Notes: generated by a model not told the origin, from the sequence alone. A stretch of 41,377 nt of DNA from Akkermansiaceae bacterium (GCA_947462535.1 CANHPN010000017.1:1-41377); one strand, 5' to 3'; numbered from the stretch's first letter, positions 1 to 7,365 are shown. Translations and numbers: made by a program.

Positions 1-161
1 GAACCGGGTGCGGTGCCGCCCCAGCTTGCGCCGTCCGTGAGGTCGGTGCCGGTGGCGGCCTTGTTGATCGTTGCGGCTTGCGAGCTGGTGACGAGGGGAA
101 ACACGGCCAGCGCGAAGGCGGGACCGGTGAGGATGCGATGAAACAAGCTGCGTGGGTTCAT
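1..161 (-). CDS. N-terminus of a secreted protein, autotransporter-associated beta-strand type (partial)
   Basis: This is the first 53 codons of a gene that runs off the left edge. The ATG is at 161. The protein opens with MNPRSLFHR, a hydrophobic stretch (ILTGPAFALAVFPLVTSS) and a likely signal-peptidase site near SQAA. The mature start, TINKAATGTDLTDGASWGG, has the G-x-SW-GG pattern seen at the beginning of Verrucomicrobial proteins built of autotransporter-associated beta-strand repeats. Those proteins are large, exported and often carry a C-terminal sorting signal; none of that can be seen here. The family call is inference from about 30 mature residues. The signal peptide and reading frame are clear. 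Confidence 0.55.
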   Translation of the reverse strand, partial: MNPRSLFHRILTGPAFALAVFPLVTSSQAATINKAATGTDLTDGASWGGTAPG

Positions 162-494
162 GGTCTTGGGGTGTGGGTTACGGAGATTAATCTCGGAATT
201 GGTGGTGCTTGGCGGGACGGGAAATGGGAAACGACAGGATTGGGCGTAGTTTGGGCTGGCAGGAGAGATTCTGGATGAAGGGCATGGGCTTGCTTAAGCT
301 CGGCAGGGCGGTGGCGCACGAAATTAATTCGTTTGCTAGAATTTCGAATCCTGCGGACTCGTGCAAGAAAAAAAATCCAGAAAACAATCCGCAATAGCCG
401 GGTTGCTTCTCTGCGTGAATCGGCATTTCCGCAAGCGGGAATTTCGGTTGATCTTTTCGATTCCGACCCTTCGATGGGGAGCACGCAGTCCCGC
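162..494. other. 333-bp gap: leader of the secreted-protein gene, no convincing gene
   Basis: I see no protein gene here. The part next to the minus-strand start at 161 holds a perfect 12-bp palindrome (GAGATTAATCTC, 183-194), and near 319-333 there is a second, imperfect ATTAAT-centred palindrome (ACGAAATTAATTCGT). Both are AT-rich against a GC-rich background, so this stretch probably contains the promoter and operator of the minus-strand gene. An A-tract lies at about 367-376. Confidence 0.4.
183..194. promoter_or_regulatory. 12-bp perfect palindrome upstream of the secreted-protein gene
   Basis: GAGATTAATCTC reads identically on both strands and sits about 22 bp upstream of the ATG at 161. 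It could be an operator for a dimeric regulator or a small hairpin in the leader. One site alone cannot separate these possibilities from chance. Confidence 0.25.
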
Positions 495-665
495 ATGTCC
501 ACGCCCGATTTCAAAGCCAAGCTCCGCGAGGTGCCCCATTTCCGGCTCGTGGGCTGCCACAAGTTCCATGTCGCCAGGATCAAGCAGGGACTTGAGAGCG
601 ACGAGGCGTTTGATGAGTTCGGGGGGGGCGGATTCAAAACTGTTGGGAGTGGAGCGGATTGGTGA
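495..665 (+). CDS. hypothetical small protein, probably the 5' part of a gene broken at a G8 tract
   Basis: ATG at 495 (MSTPDFKAKLREVPHF) opens 42 codons with strongly GC-biased third positions, as expected of a real gene in this genome. The frame then enters a run of eight G (621-628), after which it reads low-complexity glycine codons and stops at 665. Removing one G would join it to the +1 frame, which continues with good codon usage into a transmembrane segment and ends at 834, giving a 112-residue protein. I recognise no family. It may be a frameshifted gene, a phase-variable gene or a sequencing error; a genuine 56-residue protein is less likely. Confidence 0.4.
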   Translation: MSTPDFKAKLREVPHFRLVGCHKFHVARIKQGLESDEAFDEFGGGGFKTVGSGADW

Positions 666-834
666 AGAGACGTCAAGGTGCCGGGCGATTCCGGTGGGAT
701 TCAAGGTCGCCGTCGGCGTGGTGATGATCGCCTGGTTCTTCCTCGATGTGTTTTTGATTGGAAAACAAGCGCGGCGGCCGCAGGTTGTCCCCGCCGCTCC
801 CCGGACGGTCGCAGTTTCGCGCAAGCGGAGGTGA
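613..834 (+). CDS. hypothetical small membrane protein, overlapping the previous ORF
   Basis: ATG at 613 has a Shine-Dalgarno-like GAGG at 603-606. The 73-residue product has one clear membrane helix (FKVAVGVVMIAWFFLDVFLI) followed by a basic tail ending in SRKRR. It starts inside the preceding ORF in the +1 frame, and its 3' end (791-834) overlaps the 5' end of RNase P RNA on the same strand, which is unusual. It is either an independent small protein or the C-terminal half of the gene that starts at 495, separated by the G8 frameshift. No family recognised. Confidence 0.35.
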   Translation: MSSGGADSKLLGVERIGEETSRCRAIPVGFKVAVGVVMIAWFFLDVFLIGKQARRPQVVPAAPRTVAVSRKRR

Positions 835-1178
835 GGAAAGTCCGGACACCACAGGGCAACGCGCCTCATGAAAGTGAGGGACGGGAACCGCGAGGAACCC
901 GGACAGACAGTGCAGCAGAAAGATACCGCCGATGGGCCGCAAGGCCACAGGCAAGGGTGAAATGGTGGAGTAAGAGCCCACCGCGAATCCGGGTAACCGG
1001 ACGGCACGGCAAACCTCGCGTGGTGCAAGACAGAACAGGGGAAGGGCTGCCCGCCCGTTAATCTCCGGGTATTAGTCGCACTCTGCGCAAGCAGGGCGCC
1101 CCGCCTCGGCGGGGTGAGAGAAATGGCCGTCCAGCCCCGCAAGGGGTGGACAGAATCCGGCTTACAGGGGAGCGGCAC
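791..1178 (+). ncRNA. rnpB: RNase P RNA (bacterial type A)
   Basis: This is the catalytic RNA of RNase P, which matures the 5' ends of tRNAs. The universally conserved elements appear in order: GAGGAAAGTCCGGAC near 833, the ACAGAAAGATACCGCC-type block near 917, AAGGGTGAAATGGTGGAGTAAGAG near 953-976 (CR-II/III region), AGACAGAACAGGGG near 1028, and GACAGAATCCGGCTTACA near 1149-1166. Helix P1 is explicit: 793-802 (GCCGCTCCCC) pairs perfectly with 1167-1176 (GGGGAGCGGC). At roughly 388 nt it is close to the 377 nt of the E. coli RNA. The exact ends are estimated from P1. Confidence 0.95.
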
Positions 1179-1281
1179 CTTCCCTCATGGACAGAAAGCA
1201 GGGCGAGCGTTAGCGAGCAATTCCCACCATGATTTCCGGAGGAGGAAATCACACTCCGCTTGGACGGAGCGGAGCGCAGTC

Positions 1282-1306
1282 AATCCGGCTTACAGGGGAG
1301 CGGCAC
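1282..1306 (+). repeat. duplicate copy of the rnpB 3' end
   Basis: These 25 bp are identical to 1154-1178, the last 25 nt of rnpB, including the 3' strand of helix P1 (GGGGAGCGGC). The copies are in direct orientation, 128 bp apart. The copy is preceded by a GGACGGAGCGGAGCG stretch. Duplicated 3' ends of RNA genes are what site-specific integration or its scar leaves behind, but no integrase lies between the copies. Confidence 0.8.
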
Positions 1307-1404
1307 TCCCTTTTGGTCTCCGGCCGGGGACCCGTCGCACGCCGGTTTTTATCCGGCATTCAATTTCTTGCCAAATTTACCAAGTTCCCTTTCACTCCCG
1401 CCCG

Positions 1405-1436
1405 GTCGCTCCGCACCAGGGGGCGAGGATTGAAAC
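1405..1436 (+). repeat. solitary 32-bp sequence resembling a type I-C CRISPR repeat
   Basis: The segment begins GTCGCTCC and ends GGGGGCG-AGGATTGAAAC. It is exactly 32 nt and has the two-arm layout (CGCTCC pairing with GGGGCG, one G-T pair) and the terminal ATTGAAAC typical of type I-C repeats. No second intact copy or spacer array is visible, and lysC starts 5 bp after it. A GTCGCAC start at 1334, 71 bp upstream, is a weak candidate for a decayed neighbour. It may also serve as the lysC leader: GAGG at 1425-1428 is the nearest Shine-Dalgarno-like sequence. An orphan repeat, a relic or coincidence are all possible. Confidence 0.5.
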
Positions 1437-1440
1437 ACCC

Positions 1441-2667
1441 ATGGCACTCATCGTTCAAAAATACGGCGGCACCTCCGTCGGCTCGCTCGACCGGATCCGC
1501 AACGTCGCCGCGCGGATGAAACGCACCCGCGACGAGGGAAACCAGGTCGTCGCCGTGGTCTCCGCCATGTCCGGGATGACCGACAACCTGATCAAGATGG
1601 CCAAGGAGCTCGCGGAAAATCCCAGCGAACGCGAGCTCGACGTCCTCCTCGCCACCGGTGAGCAGCAATCCATCGCCTTGCTCGCCATCGCATTGCACGA
1701 GTTGGGCGTGGACGCCGCCTCCGTCACCGGCAGCCAGGCCGGTATCCGCACCACCGGCTCCCACACCCGCGGCCGCATTCTCAACATGGACCCGTCGCTG
1801 ATGCAGAGTTTTCTCGACGCCGGGAAATCGCTCGTCGTCGCCGGATTCCAAGGAGTCACGCCGGACGGCATGATTCACACGCTAGGCCGCGGTGGCTCGG
1901 ACCTCACCGCCATCGCCGTGGCCGCCGCGCTCAAAGCGGATGTCTGCCAGATTCTCACCGACGTGGACGGCGTTTACACCTGCGACCCGCGCGTCGTCAA
2001 AAACGCCCGCAAGCTGCCGGAAATTTCCTACGACGAGATGCTTGAAATGGCCTCGTCCGGCTCGAAGGTCATGCAGTCCCGCTCAGTCGAGTTCGCCAAG
2101 AAATTCGGCGTCGTTTTCGAAGTCCGCTCCTCACTCAACGATAATCCTGGAACCCTCGTGTTAGAAGAACATCCCAACATGGAAAACGTCGTCATCCGCG
2201 GTGTTTCGATCGAGCGCTCGCAAGCGCGCATCACTATCACCGGCATCCCCGACGAGCCCGGCATGTCCGGCCTGATCCTCGGTGCCCTCGCCGAGGCGGA
2301 GATCAATCTGGACATGATCATTTCCAATATTGCCCATGACGGCCTCGCCCGCCACTCGTTCACGATGCATTCGAGCGACCTCGGGAAAGCCCAAGCCGCG
2401 CTCAAGCCGGTGCTCGCCGCGCTTGCGCCGAACTCGAAGATCGAGACCGAAGCCGGCATCGCGAAACTCTCTGCCGTCGGCATCGGCATGCGCTCCCACT
2501 CGGGTGTTGCTGCCACGATGTTCAAGGCGCTCGGCGACGCGGGCATCAACATCGGCATGATTTCCACCTCGGAAATCAAAATCGCAGTCACCGTGGAAGA
2601 GCCCCGCATCGAAGACGCCGCCCGCGCGGTGCATGACGCTTTCGGCCTCGACAAGGTGCCGGCGTAG
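1441..2667 (+). CDS. lysC: aspartate kinase
   Basis: Phosphorylates L-aspartate with ATP, the first step of the lysine, threonine, methionine and diaminopimelate pathways in the cytoplasm. The 408-residue length is standard for a monofunctional aspartokinase. The N-terminal MALIVQKYGGTSVG carries the KYGGTS kinase motif and GRGGSDLTA lies near residue 150. The C-terminal 140 residues form two ACT-type regulatory domains, which usually bind lysine and/or threonine. I took the ATG at 1441 because homology begins there; in-frame sequence upstream belongs to rnpB and the leader. The stop overlaps the edge of an inverted repeat that may end the transcript. There is no adjacent asd or dap gene. Confidence 0.96.
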   Translation: MALIVQKYGGTSVGSLDRIRNVAARMKRTRDEGNQVVAVVSAMSGMTDNLIKMAKELAENPSERELDVLLATGEQQSIALLAIALHELGVDAASVTGSQAGIRTTGSHTRGRILNMDPSLMQSFLDAGKSLVVAGFQGVTPDGMIHTLGRGGSDLTAIAVAAALKADVCQILTDVDGVYTCDPRVVKNARKLPEISYDEMLEMASSGSKVMQSRSVEFAKKFGVVFEVRSSLNDNPGTLVLEEHPNMENVVIRGVSIERSQARITITGIPDEPGMSGLILGALAEAEINLDMIISNIAHDGLARHSFTMHSSDLGKAQAALKPVLAALAPNSKIETEAGIAKLSAVGIGMRSHSGVAATMFKALGDAGINIGMISTSEIKIAVTVEEPRIEDAARAVHDAFGLDKVPA

Positions 2668-2668
2668 T

Positions 2669-2732
2669 GGCGATCACCGGTCGCCATGGATGCATTCATT
2701 GATTTTTCCACTCGCGGCGACCGGTGATCGCC
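2669..2732. repeat. perfect 17-bp inverted repeat after lysC
   Basis: The arm GGCGATCACCGGTCGCC (2669-2685) is perfectly complementary to 2716-2732, with a 30-nt AT-richer loop. It begins right after the lysC stop and ends before the hydrolase ATG at 2751. It may act as a terminator-like or mRNA-stabilising hairpin, or be a REP/MITE-like repeat. There is no T-run. I found no second copy in the window. Confidence 0.75.
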
Positions 2733-2750
2733 GCCACGTTTCAACCGACC

Positions 2751-3671
2751 ATGTCCGCACGAATCCTCGGTTTCTGGATCACTGCCCTCGCCATCGCGCC
2801 CGCCCGGGAATCCGTCACTGCGGATGACCTCCGAGCGCTGCTCAACGACCCCAACAGCGACCTCGCCAAACTCGCCGGGCAGATGGCCGGCAAGAAAGGC
2901 GGCAACCAGCTCTTCTATTTCCCCACCCGCGACGAGCCCGCGACACCCGCCGCGTGGGGGCTGAAATTCGAGTCCATCCATTTCAAATCCGCCGACAACA
3001 CCGCCCTGCACGGCTGGTTCATCCCCGCCAAGGGCAAAGCCGCCAAGTCGGCCAAAGGCACCGTCGTCTTCTCCCACGGCAACGCTGGCTCGATCGGCCA
3101 CCACCTCGGCTTCTGCGTCTGGCTCGCCGAGGCAGGCTACAACGTCATCATCTACGACTACCGCGGCTTCGGGAAATCCGGCGGCACGCCCGACCGCCGC
3201 GGCATGATCGACGACGTCAAAGCCGCCTTCGCCTACGCCCGCAAGCGCCCCGACATCGACACCAGCCGCCTCGTTTCCTACGGCCACAGTCTCGGCGGCG
3301 CGAAATCCGTCACCGCCCTCGGCGAGTCTCCGGTTGGGGGTCTGCGCGCCATTGTCATCGACGGTGCCTTCGCCTCTTATCTCGCGATGGCCCGCATCGT
3401 CGGCGGCCAGCTCGGAGCCAGCCTCGTCACCGACGAACTCGCGCCCAAGGACTTCGTGAAAAAGCTTTCGCCCGTCCCGCTGCTAGTCGTCCACGGCAGC
3501 AACGACGAGGTCGTCCCCGTCGCCCAGGGCCGCCAGCTCTTCGACGCCGCCGGCCAGCCGAAAACCCTCTTCGAGGTCAAATCCGGCCGCCACGGCACCG
3601 CTCTTTCCGACGATAACGGTGCCTACCGCCGGAAAATGACTGCCTGGCTCGATGCTGTGATGAAGGGCTGA
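2751..3671 (+). CDS. exported alpha/beta hydrolase (ABHD/BEM46-like)
   Basis: A serine hydrolase of unknown substrate, 306 residues. A signal-like hydrophobic N-terminus (ILGFWITALAIAPA) precedes the fold. The core begins near FESIHFKSADNTALHGWF (about 73-90), with the oxyanion-type VVFSHGNAGS at 105-114. The nucleophile is Ser180 in GHSLGG, and the other triad candidates are Asp252 (HGSNDEVVP) and His281 (SGRHG). These features fit the ABHD12/17-BEM46 type, often esterases or thioesterases. I chose the ATG at 2751 over a GTG at 2724 because the latter lies in the inverted repeat and adds nine residues before the signal. It converges on the DUF4130 gene, 7 bp away. Confidence 0.85.
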   Translation: MSARILGFWITALAIAPARESVTADDLRALLNDPNSDLAKLAGQMAGKKGGNQLFYFPTRDEPATPAAWGLKFESIHFKSADNTALHGWFIPAKGKAAKSAKGTVVFSHGNAGSIGHHLGFCVWLAEAGYNVIIYDYRGFGKSGGTPDRRGMIDDVKAAFAYARKRPDIDTSRLVSYGHSLGGAKSVTALGESPVGGLRAIVIDGAFASYLAMARIVGGQLGASLVTDELAPKDFVKKLSPVPLLVVHGSNDEVVPVAQGRQLFDAAGQPKTLFEVKSGRHGTALSDDNGAYRRKMTAWLDAVMKG

Positions 3672-3678
3672 ATAACTT

Positions 3679-4524
3679 TTAAAGAGATTCCTCCGCAGTC
3701 AGCTCCCGTAGTTTGTCGAGATAGGCGTTTTTCGGTCTTGGTTTCACTGGTCGTGGCTCCTCCGCGAGCATGTTGGTCACGCGGTGTTTGCTGTTGCCGA
3801 TGAGTTCTTCGATGAGGTCGGCTTCTGGCAGATTTTTCCAATAACGCTTGGGCATTTCGGTTTGCATCATCTTCACTTTGAGCCGTGCGGGGTTGAAAAT
3901 GCTGCGGTAGTAAACCCGCCACGCGGCTTCGAGCGCGTCGGGATTTTCCACCGGATTGCTGGGGATTCCCGGGGTGAGGGTGAGCAGCGTGCCATTCCAG
4001 TGCACGCAGCCTTTCGGCGTGAAGATGCTCCAATCCATGTTGGCGAAGCGCTTTTTGAAAAACGGCGCGCCGGCCTCGACGATGAAATGCTCCGGCTCGA
4101 ACCACGCGGCGTAGCGTTCGCGGCCGTTAGCCGCATCGGTATCGATCAGCTTGAAACGGACGAACGCGTGCATCTTGTGGATTTCTCGATGGACGTTTTT
4201 CTCCAAGGTCCGGGCCTTCGCCATATCCGGATCGCTGGCGATGGATAACAAATGCCGCTCGCCGCCGCGGACGACGCGCCACAGGATTTGATAGAGCAAG
4301 GCCCAGCGCGAAGGCTCGCGGTGGCAGGAGACGGACTCCGCCAGCCCGACGAACGCGGCTGGGACTTTCAGCCGCGGCGAAGAGGGTGGCTCCACGCGGG
4401 CGGCGGAGAAAAGCCCGCCCGCCTTTTCCCACAGGACTTCGCGCGGCGGGACGTTTTCCTCCAGCAAGCACCGCGCGGCATCGCGCCAAGAGGCGAAATT
4501 TTCTCCCGGATCAACGCATTTCAT
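3679..4524 (-). CDS. TIGR03915-type DNA metabolism protein (DUF4130)
   Basis: The 281-residue product begins MKCVDPGENFASWRDAARCLLEE and contains MAKARTLEKNVHREIHKMHAFVRF and WSIFTPKGCVHWNG, features of the DUF4130/TIGR03915 family. That family is almost always encoded beside a radical-SAM protein and is fused in some bacteria to a UdgX-type uracil-DNA glycosylase, hence its assignment to DNA repair; its reaction is unknown. Here it stands alone, without a glycosylase domain. I chose the ATG at 4524, which overlaps the upstream gene's end by 14 bp and implies translational coupling. A further in-frame ATG at 4587 would lengthen the overlap. Confidence 0.85.
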   Translation of the reverse strand: MKCVDPGENFASWRDAARCLLEENVPPREVLWEKAGGLFSAARVEPPSSPRLKVPAAFVGLAESVSCHREPSRWALLYQILWRVVRGGERHLLSIASDPDMAKARTLEKNVHREIHKMHAFVRFKLIDTDAANGRERYAAWFEPEHFIVEAGAPFFKKRFANMDWSIFTPKGCVHWNGTLLTLTPGIPSNPVENPDALEAAWRVYYRSIFNPARLKVKMMQTEMPKRYWKNLPEADLIEELIGNSKHRVTNMLAEEPRPVKPRPKNAYLDKLRELTAEESL

Positions 4525-5752
4525 CGGCGGCGAAAAGTTCGAGCTGCTGCGGTTTCGGCAGGAATCGGGCGCGGAGAGAGTCGGCATCGAGCAGATATGC
4601 GGAGGGGTTGTGATCGGCCGTTTTCAGGAACGGCTGGACCTTGGGCAGTGAAACCCGCAGTCGCATCAGATCTGCCAGACGGATGCGGGTGAAGCGGCGG
4701 ATGTTCAAAATGCGCTCCACATTCCGCACCCCGAGACCGGGCACGCGCAGCAGGATTTCCCGGCTCGCGGTCTGGATGTCGACCGGAAAATCCTGCCGGT
4801 TTCGCAGCGCCCAGGCGAGTTTCGGGTCGAGTTCGAGATCGAGGTTCGGTGTCTCGGGCGAGAGGATTTCCGTGGTCTTGAATCCATAAAACCGCATCAG
4901 CCAATCGGCCTGATAGAGCCGGTGCTCGCGGATCAGCGGCGGCGCTTTGATCGGCAGGATGCTCGATGGCTCGGGAATCGGGCTGAACGCGGAATAATAC
5001 ACCCGCCGCATCTTGTAGTTTCCATAAAGATCATCGGACTGAGCGAGGAAATCCGCATCCGTCGAGCTATCCGCGCCGACGATGACCTGGGTGCTCTGAC
5101 CGGTGGCGTGGCGGACTTTCTTGTCGCCGCCCTTCCGCCGCTCGTGCGCCTCGTCGAGCTTGTTTCGGATGCGGCCCATCGCATGCCGGGTGCGGACGAT
5201 GCTTTTTTCGGGAGCGAGCACATCGAGAGATTTCTGCGTCGGCAGCTCCAGGTTGATGCTGATGCGGTCGGCGTAGCGCGCGGCGGTTTCGATCAGTTCC
5301 GGTGACGCTTCCGGAATGGTTTTCAGGTGGATGTAGCCGCGGAAATCGTGAATTTCCCGCAGTGTGCGGGCGACCGCGATGACTTGCTCCATGGTGTAAT
5401 CCGCATTTCGGATGATACCGGAGCTGAGGAACAGGCCTTCGATGTAGTTCCGTTTGTAGAAATCCAGCGTGAGTTTGACGACCTCCTCGGCGGTGAAGGC
5501 GGCGCGGCGGACGTTGCTCGAGCGGCGGTTGATGCAGTAGTGGCAGTCGTAGATGCAGAGGTTGGTCAGGAGCACCTTGAGCAGGGAAATGCAGCGGCCG
5601 TCCGGCGTGTAGCTGTGGCAAATGCCCGCACCGCCGGTGGAGCCCACGCCTTTTCCGTCGAGGGAATTCCCCCGCATGGCTCCGGAGCTGGCGCAGGATG
5701 CGTCGTATTTGGCGGCGTCAGCGAGGATGGCGAGCTTCGAGTCGAGTTCCAT
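4511..5752 (-). CDS. putative DNA modification/repair radical SAM protein (TIGR03916-type)
   Basis: The 413-residue protein starts MELDSKLAILADAAKYDASC. Its radical-SAM cluster motif CxxxCxxC is at Cys66, Cys70 and Cys73 (CIYDCHYC), followed by NRRSSN, as in the TIGR03916 family. The C-terminal third has a helix-hairpin-helix-like segment (VPGLGVRNVERILNIRRF), a non-specific DNA-binding motif. The family is linked to the DUF4130 partner encoded directly downstream and is proposed to act on DNA lesions or modified bases; this is context-based knowledge, as no reaction is proven. The ATG at 5752 matches the expected family start. Confidence 0.9.
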   Translation of the reverse strand: MELDSKLAILADAAKYDASCASSGAMRGNSLDGKGVGSTGGAGICHSYTPDGRCISLLKVLLTNLCIYDCHYCINRRSSNVRRAAFTAEEVVKLTLDFYKRNYIEGLFLSSGIIRNADYTMEQVIAVARTLREIHDFRGYIHLKTIPEASPELIETAARYADRISINLELPTQKSLDVLAPEKSIVRTRHAMGRIRNKLDEAHERRKGGDKKVRHATGQSTQVIVGADSSTDADFLAQSDDLYGNYKMRRVYYSAFSPIPEPSSILPIKAPPLIREHRLYQADWLMRFYGFKTTEILSPETPNLDLELDPKLAWALRNRQDFPVDIQTASREILLRVPGLGVRNVERILNIRRFTRIRLADLMRLRVSLPKVQPFLKTADHNPSAYLLDADSLRARFLPKPQQLELFAADEMR

Positions 5753-5809
5753 GAGTTCGCGCGAACACTATAAGATGTTCTAAGGAACGCCAGCGGGATC
5801 TGGAGAAAA

Positions 5810-6544
5810 TCACAGATCGTGGGTCCGCGAGGAATTCGCCGCAGCCTGCTCGCTCATCCACGTGTAAAGCATGACCCACAAGGAAAGAGCGAGCCCGAAC
5901 AAGGGAATTTGCAGCATCGAAGGCAGCGAATAAAGAATCAGCATCACGGGAATCCAAACGCCCCAGGTCGCGAACAAAGTCGGCAACACGTGATCCCGGT
6001 AATACGCGCCGGTGAAGAATACGTCCGTCCCGTGGAAGCGGAAACCTCGCGATTTCCAATCGTAAAGCCAGGTGGTCACCGGACAGGCAAACAACGGGTT
6101 GTAGAGAAACTGGTCCACCAACACTTTTTTCGTCACCACCGCGACCGTGACCTCCCCGCCGAACCAGCCGGCTTGGCATCGATAGAAACAATCCACGGCG
6201 AGCCCCATCAGGCACCAGAACGGCGCGGTGAAGAGGAAGTTGGAGAGGTTGGAGCGGCGGAATTTGCCCCGCTGAAAAAGGAAGACCCGCAGCAGTTCGG
6301 GAATGACCGCTCCCGCGACGATCGAGTTGATGGCGGAGTAGCCGTAGCCCAAGCGCCCCTTGACCGCCGCCAGTTGGTCAAACCAACCGCGTGCCGGTGG
6401 ATAGAGATAATAAGCCACCAGGGTGGACAGCATGAGCGCCTGCACGATCAAGCCGGGCACCACATTCGCGCGCGCAGCGCGCAACCCCGCGGCCCATGGT
6501 CGGTCGTGGGGAATGCTCTGCGAGATGGAATGCTCTAATGGCAA
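5810..6544 (-). CDS. integral membrane protein, Mpv17/PMP22-like (tentative)
   Basis: A 244-residue protein with four or five hydrophobic segments. The C-terminal half resembles the Mpv17/PMP22 family: LVDQFLYNPLFACPVTTWLYD, then a polar stretch, then LPTLFATWGVWIPVMLILYSLP and a final LWVMLYTWMS helix, matching the family order of DQ-x-P, W-P and a terminal W-x-x-Y-x-S. That family is best known from mitochondrial and peroxisomal membranes and is proposed to form channels; bacterial members are uncommon. The only start in frame giving the full N-terminus is TTG at 6544, so the true start is uncertain. It is divergent from the gene at 6743. Confidence 0.5.
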   Translation of the reverse strand: MPLEHSISQSIPHDRPWAAGLRAARANVVPGLIVQALMLSTLVAYYLYPPARGWFDQLAAVKGRLGYGYSAINSIVAGAVIPELLRVFLFQRGKFRRSNLSNFLFTAPFWCLMGLAVDCFYRCQAGWFGGEVTVAVVTKKVLVDQFLYNPLFACPVTTWLYDWKSRGFRFHGTDVFFTGAYYRDHVLPTLFATWGVWIPVMLILYSLPSMLQIPLFGLALSLWVMLYTWMSEQAAANSSRTHDL

Positions 6545-6742
6545 CGGGGCGGACGTTGAAAGCGGCGGACCAAACCTTCAAGCGTGGATTCCTGACCCGT
6601 GCGCCGCTGTCAGGCGCGAAGTTTGTTAGCCTGATTTTTGTTGACGCGCCTCGCTCTCGGAAAATCCGCGCATCCTTCCAGAAGGGATGCGGAGCGTGAC
6701 GCCGCGAGCGCTGGCAGGTTCACGCAGAACTCGCCGGACACC

Positions 6743-7291
6743 ATGATTGCCAACAATTCCCTATCCACTTTTCATCAATGGCTGCTCGCCGAACCGAGCG
6801 GGTCGGCCCCTGCTCGGACCATCATCCTCCACGGGGATTCCACGGTTTTCAGCGACCGCTTGATCGAGGAAATCGCAACCTACCTGAATGAATACGACGA
6901 CGATGGTGCCGGTCGCTGGCTTTCGGCCATCTCCGACCTCGTGCTGCAGATTTCGGGAAATCCGGATCTCCGGCAGCTCCTCGGAATGGCCGAGGCTTGC
7001 CAGAGCTGCCCGCCCGACGGCCCGTGTGGTCTCCGCAAAACGCTCACGGCCCTCGGGCAACGCGGCCATGTGATTTTCCGCGCCTCCGCTCCTCCGGCCA
7101 AGGTTCTCGAACTGCCAGAAGCGTTTCACGCGGGCGTCGGCAACGGGCTCGGCCCCACCCGGAAGTGTCATCTGGTCCTTAATCCGGACCTGATGGACCC
7201 CGGCAGCATGGCCCATATCATCGGCGACGTGTTTCTCGAGTGGCACCACCGGAACCACTTCCGCGTGGCTGCGGCTCAAAAGAAGGCGTAA
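6743..7291 (+). CDS. hypothetical protein with Cys cluster, upstream of the cbb3 oxidase genes
   Basis: A 182-residue soluble-looking protein that I do not recognise. It has a CxxC-x5-C group (Cys86, Cys89, Cys95 in CQSCPPDGPCG) plus Cys142, and a histidine-rich C-terminal stretch (EWHHRNH). This could bind a metal or an Fe-S cluster, or carry redox-active thiols. It is the first gene of a same-strand run leading into the cytochrome oxidase genes, with 74 bp to the CcoS-like gene, so a role in oxidase biogenesis or redox sensing is possible but only inferred. ATG at 6743 follows the hairpin-containing leader at 6660-6690. Confidence 0.7.
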   Translation: MIANNSLSTFHQWLLAEPSGSAPARTIILHGDSTVFSDRLIEEIATYLNEYDDDGAGRWLSAISDLVLQISGNPDLRQLLGMAEACQSCPPDGPCGLRKTLTALGQRGHVIFRASAPPAKVLELPEAFHAGVGNGLGPTRKCHLVLNPDLMDPGSMAHIIGDVFLEWHHRNHFRVAAAQKKA

Positions 7292-7365
7292 AACATGCTC
7301 GTCTTTTCGCAAGCCGGGCTAAGACCTTCTTGTTAGCACCTGTTTGTCTAGCCCAGTCCTTGCCC

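Noticed and set aside
1334-1436. A CRISPR array upstream of lysC
   Set aside because: Only one good repeat-like unit exists. The upstream GTCGCAC start matches for just a few bases, and there is no spacer series or cas gene.
1114-1440. N-terminal extension of lysC through the rnpB end
   Set aside because: Aspartokinase homology starts at 1441. The upstream frame lies in RNase P RNA and the CRISPR-like leader.
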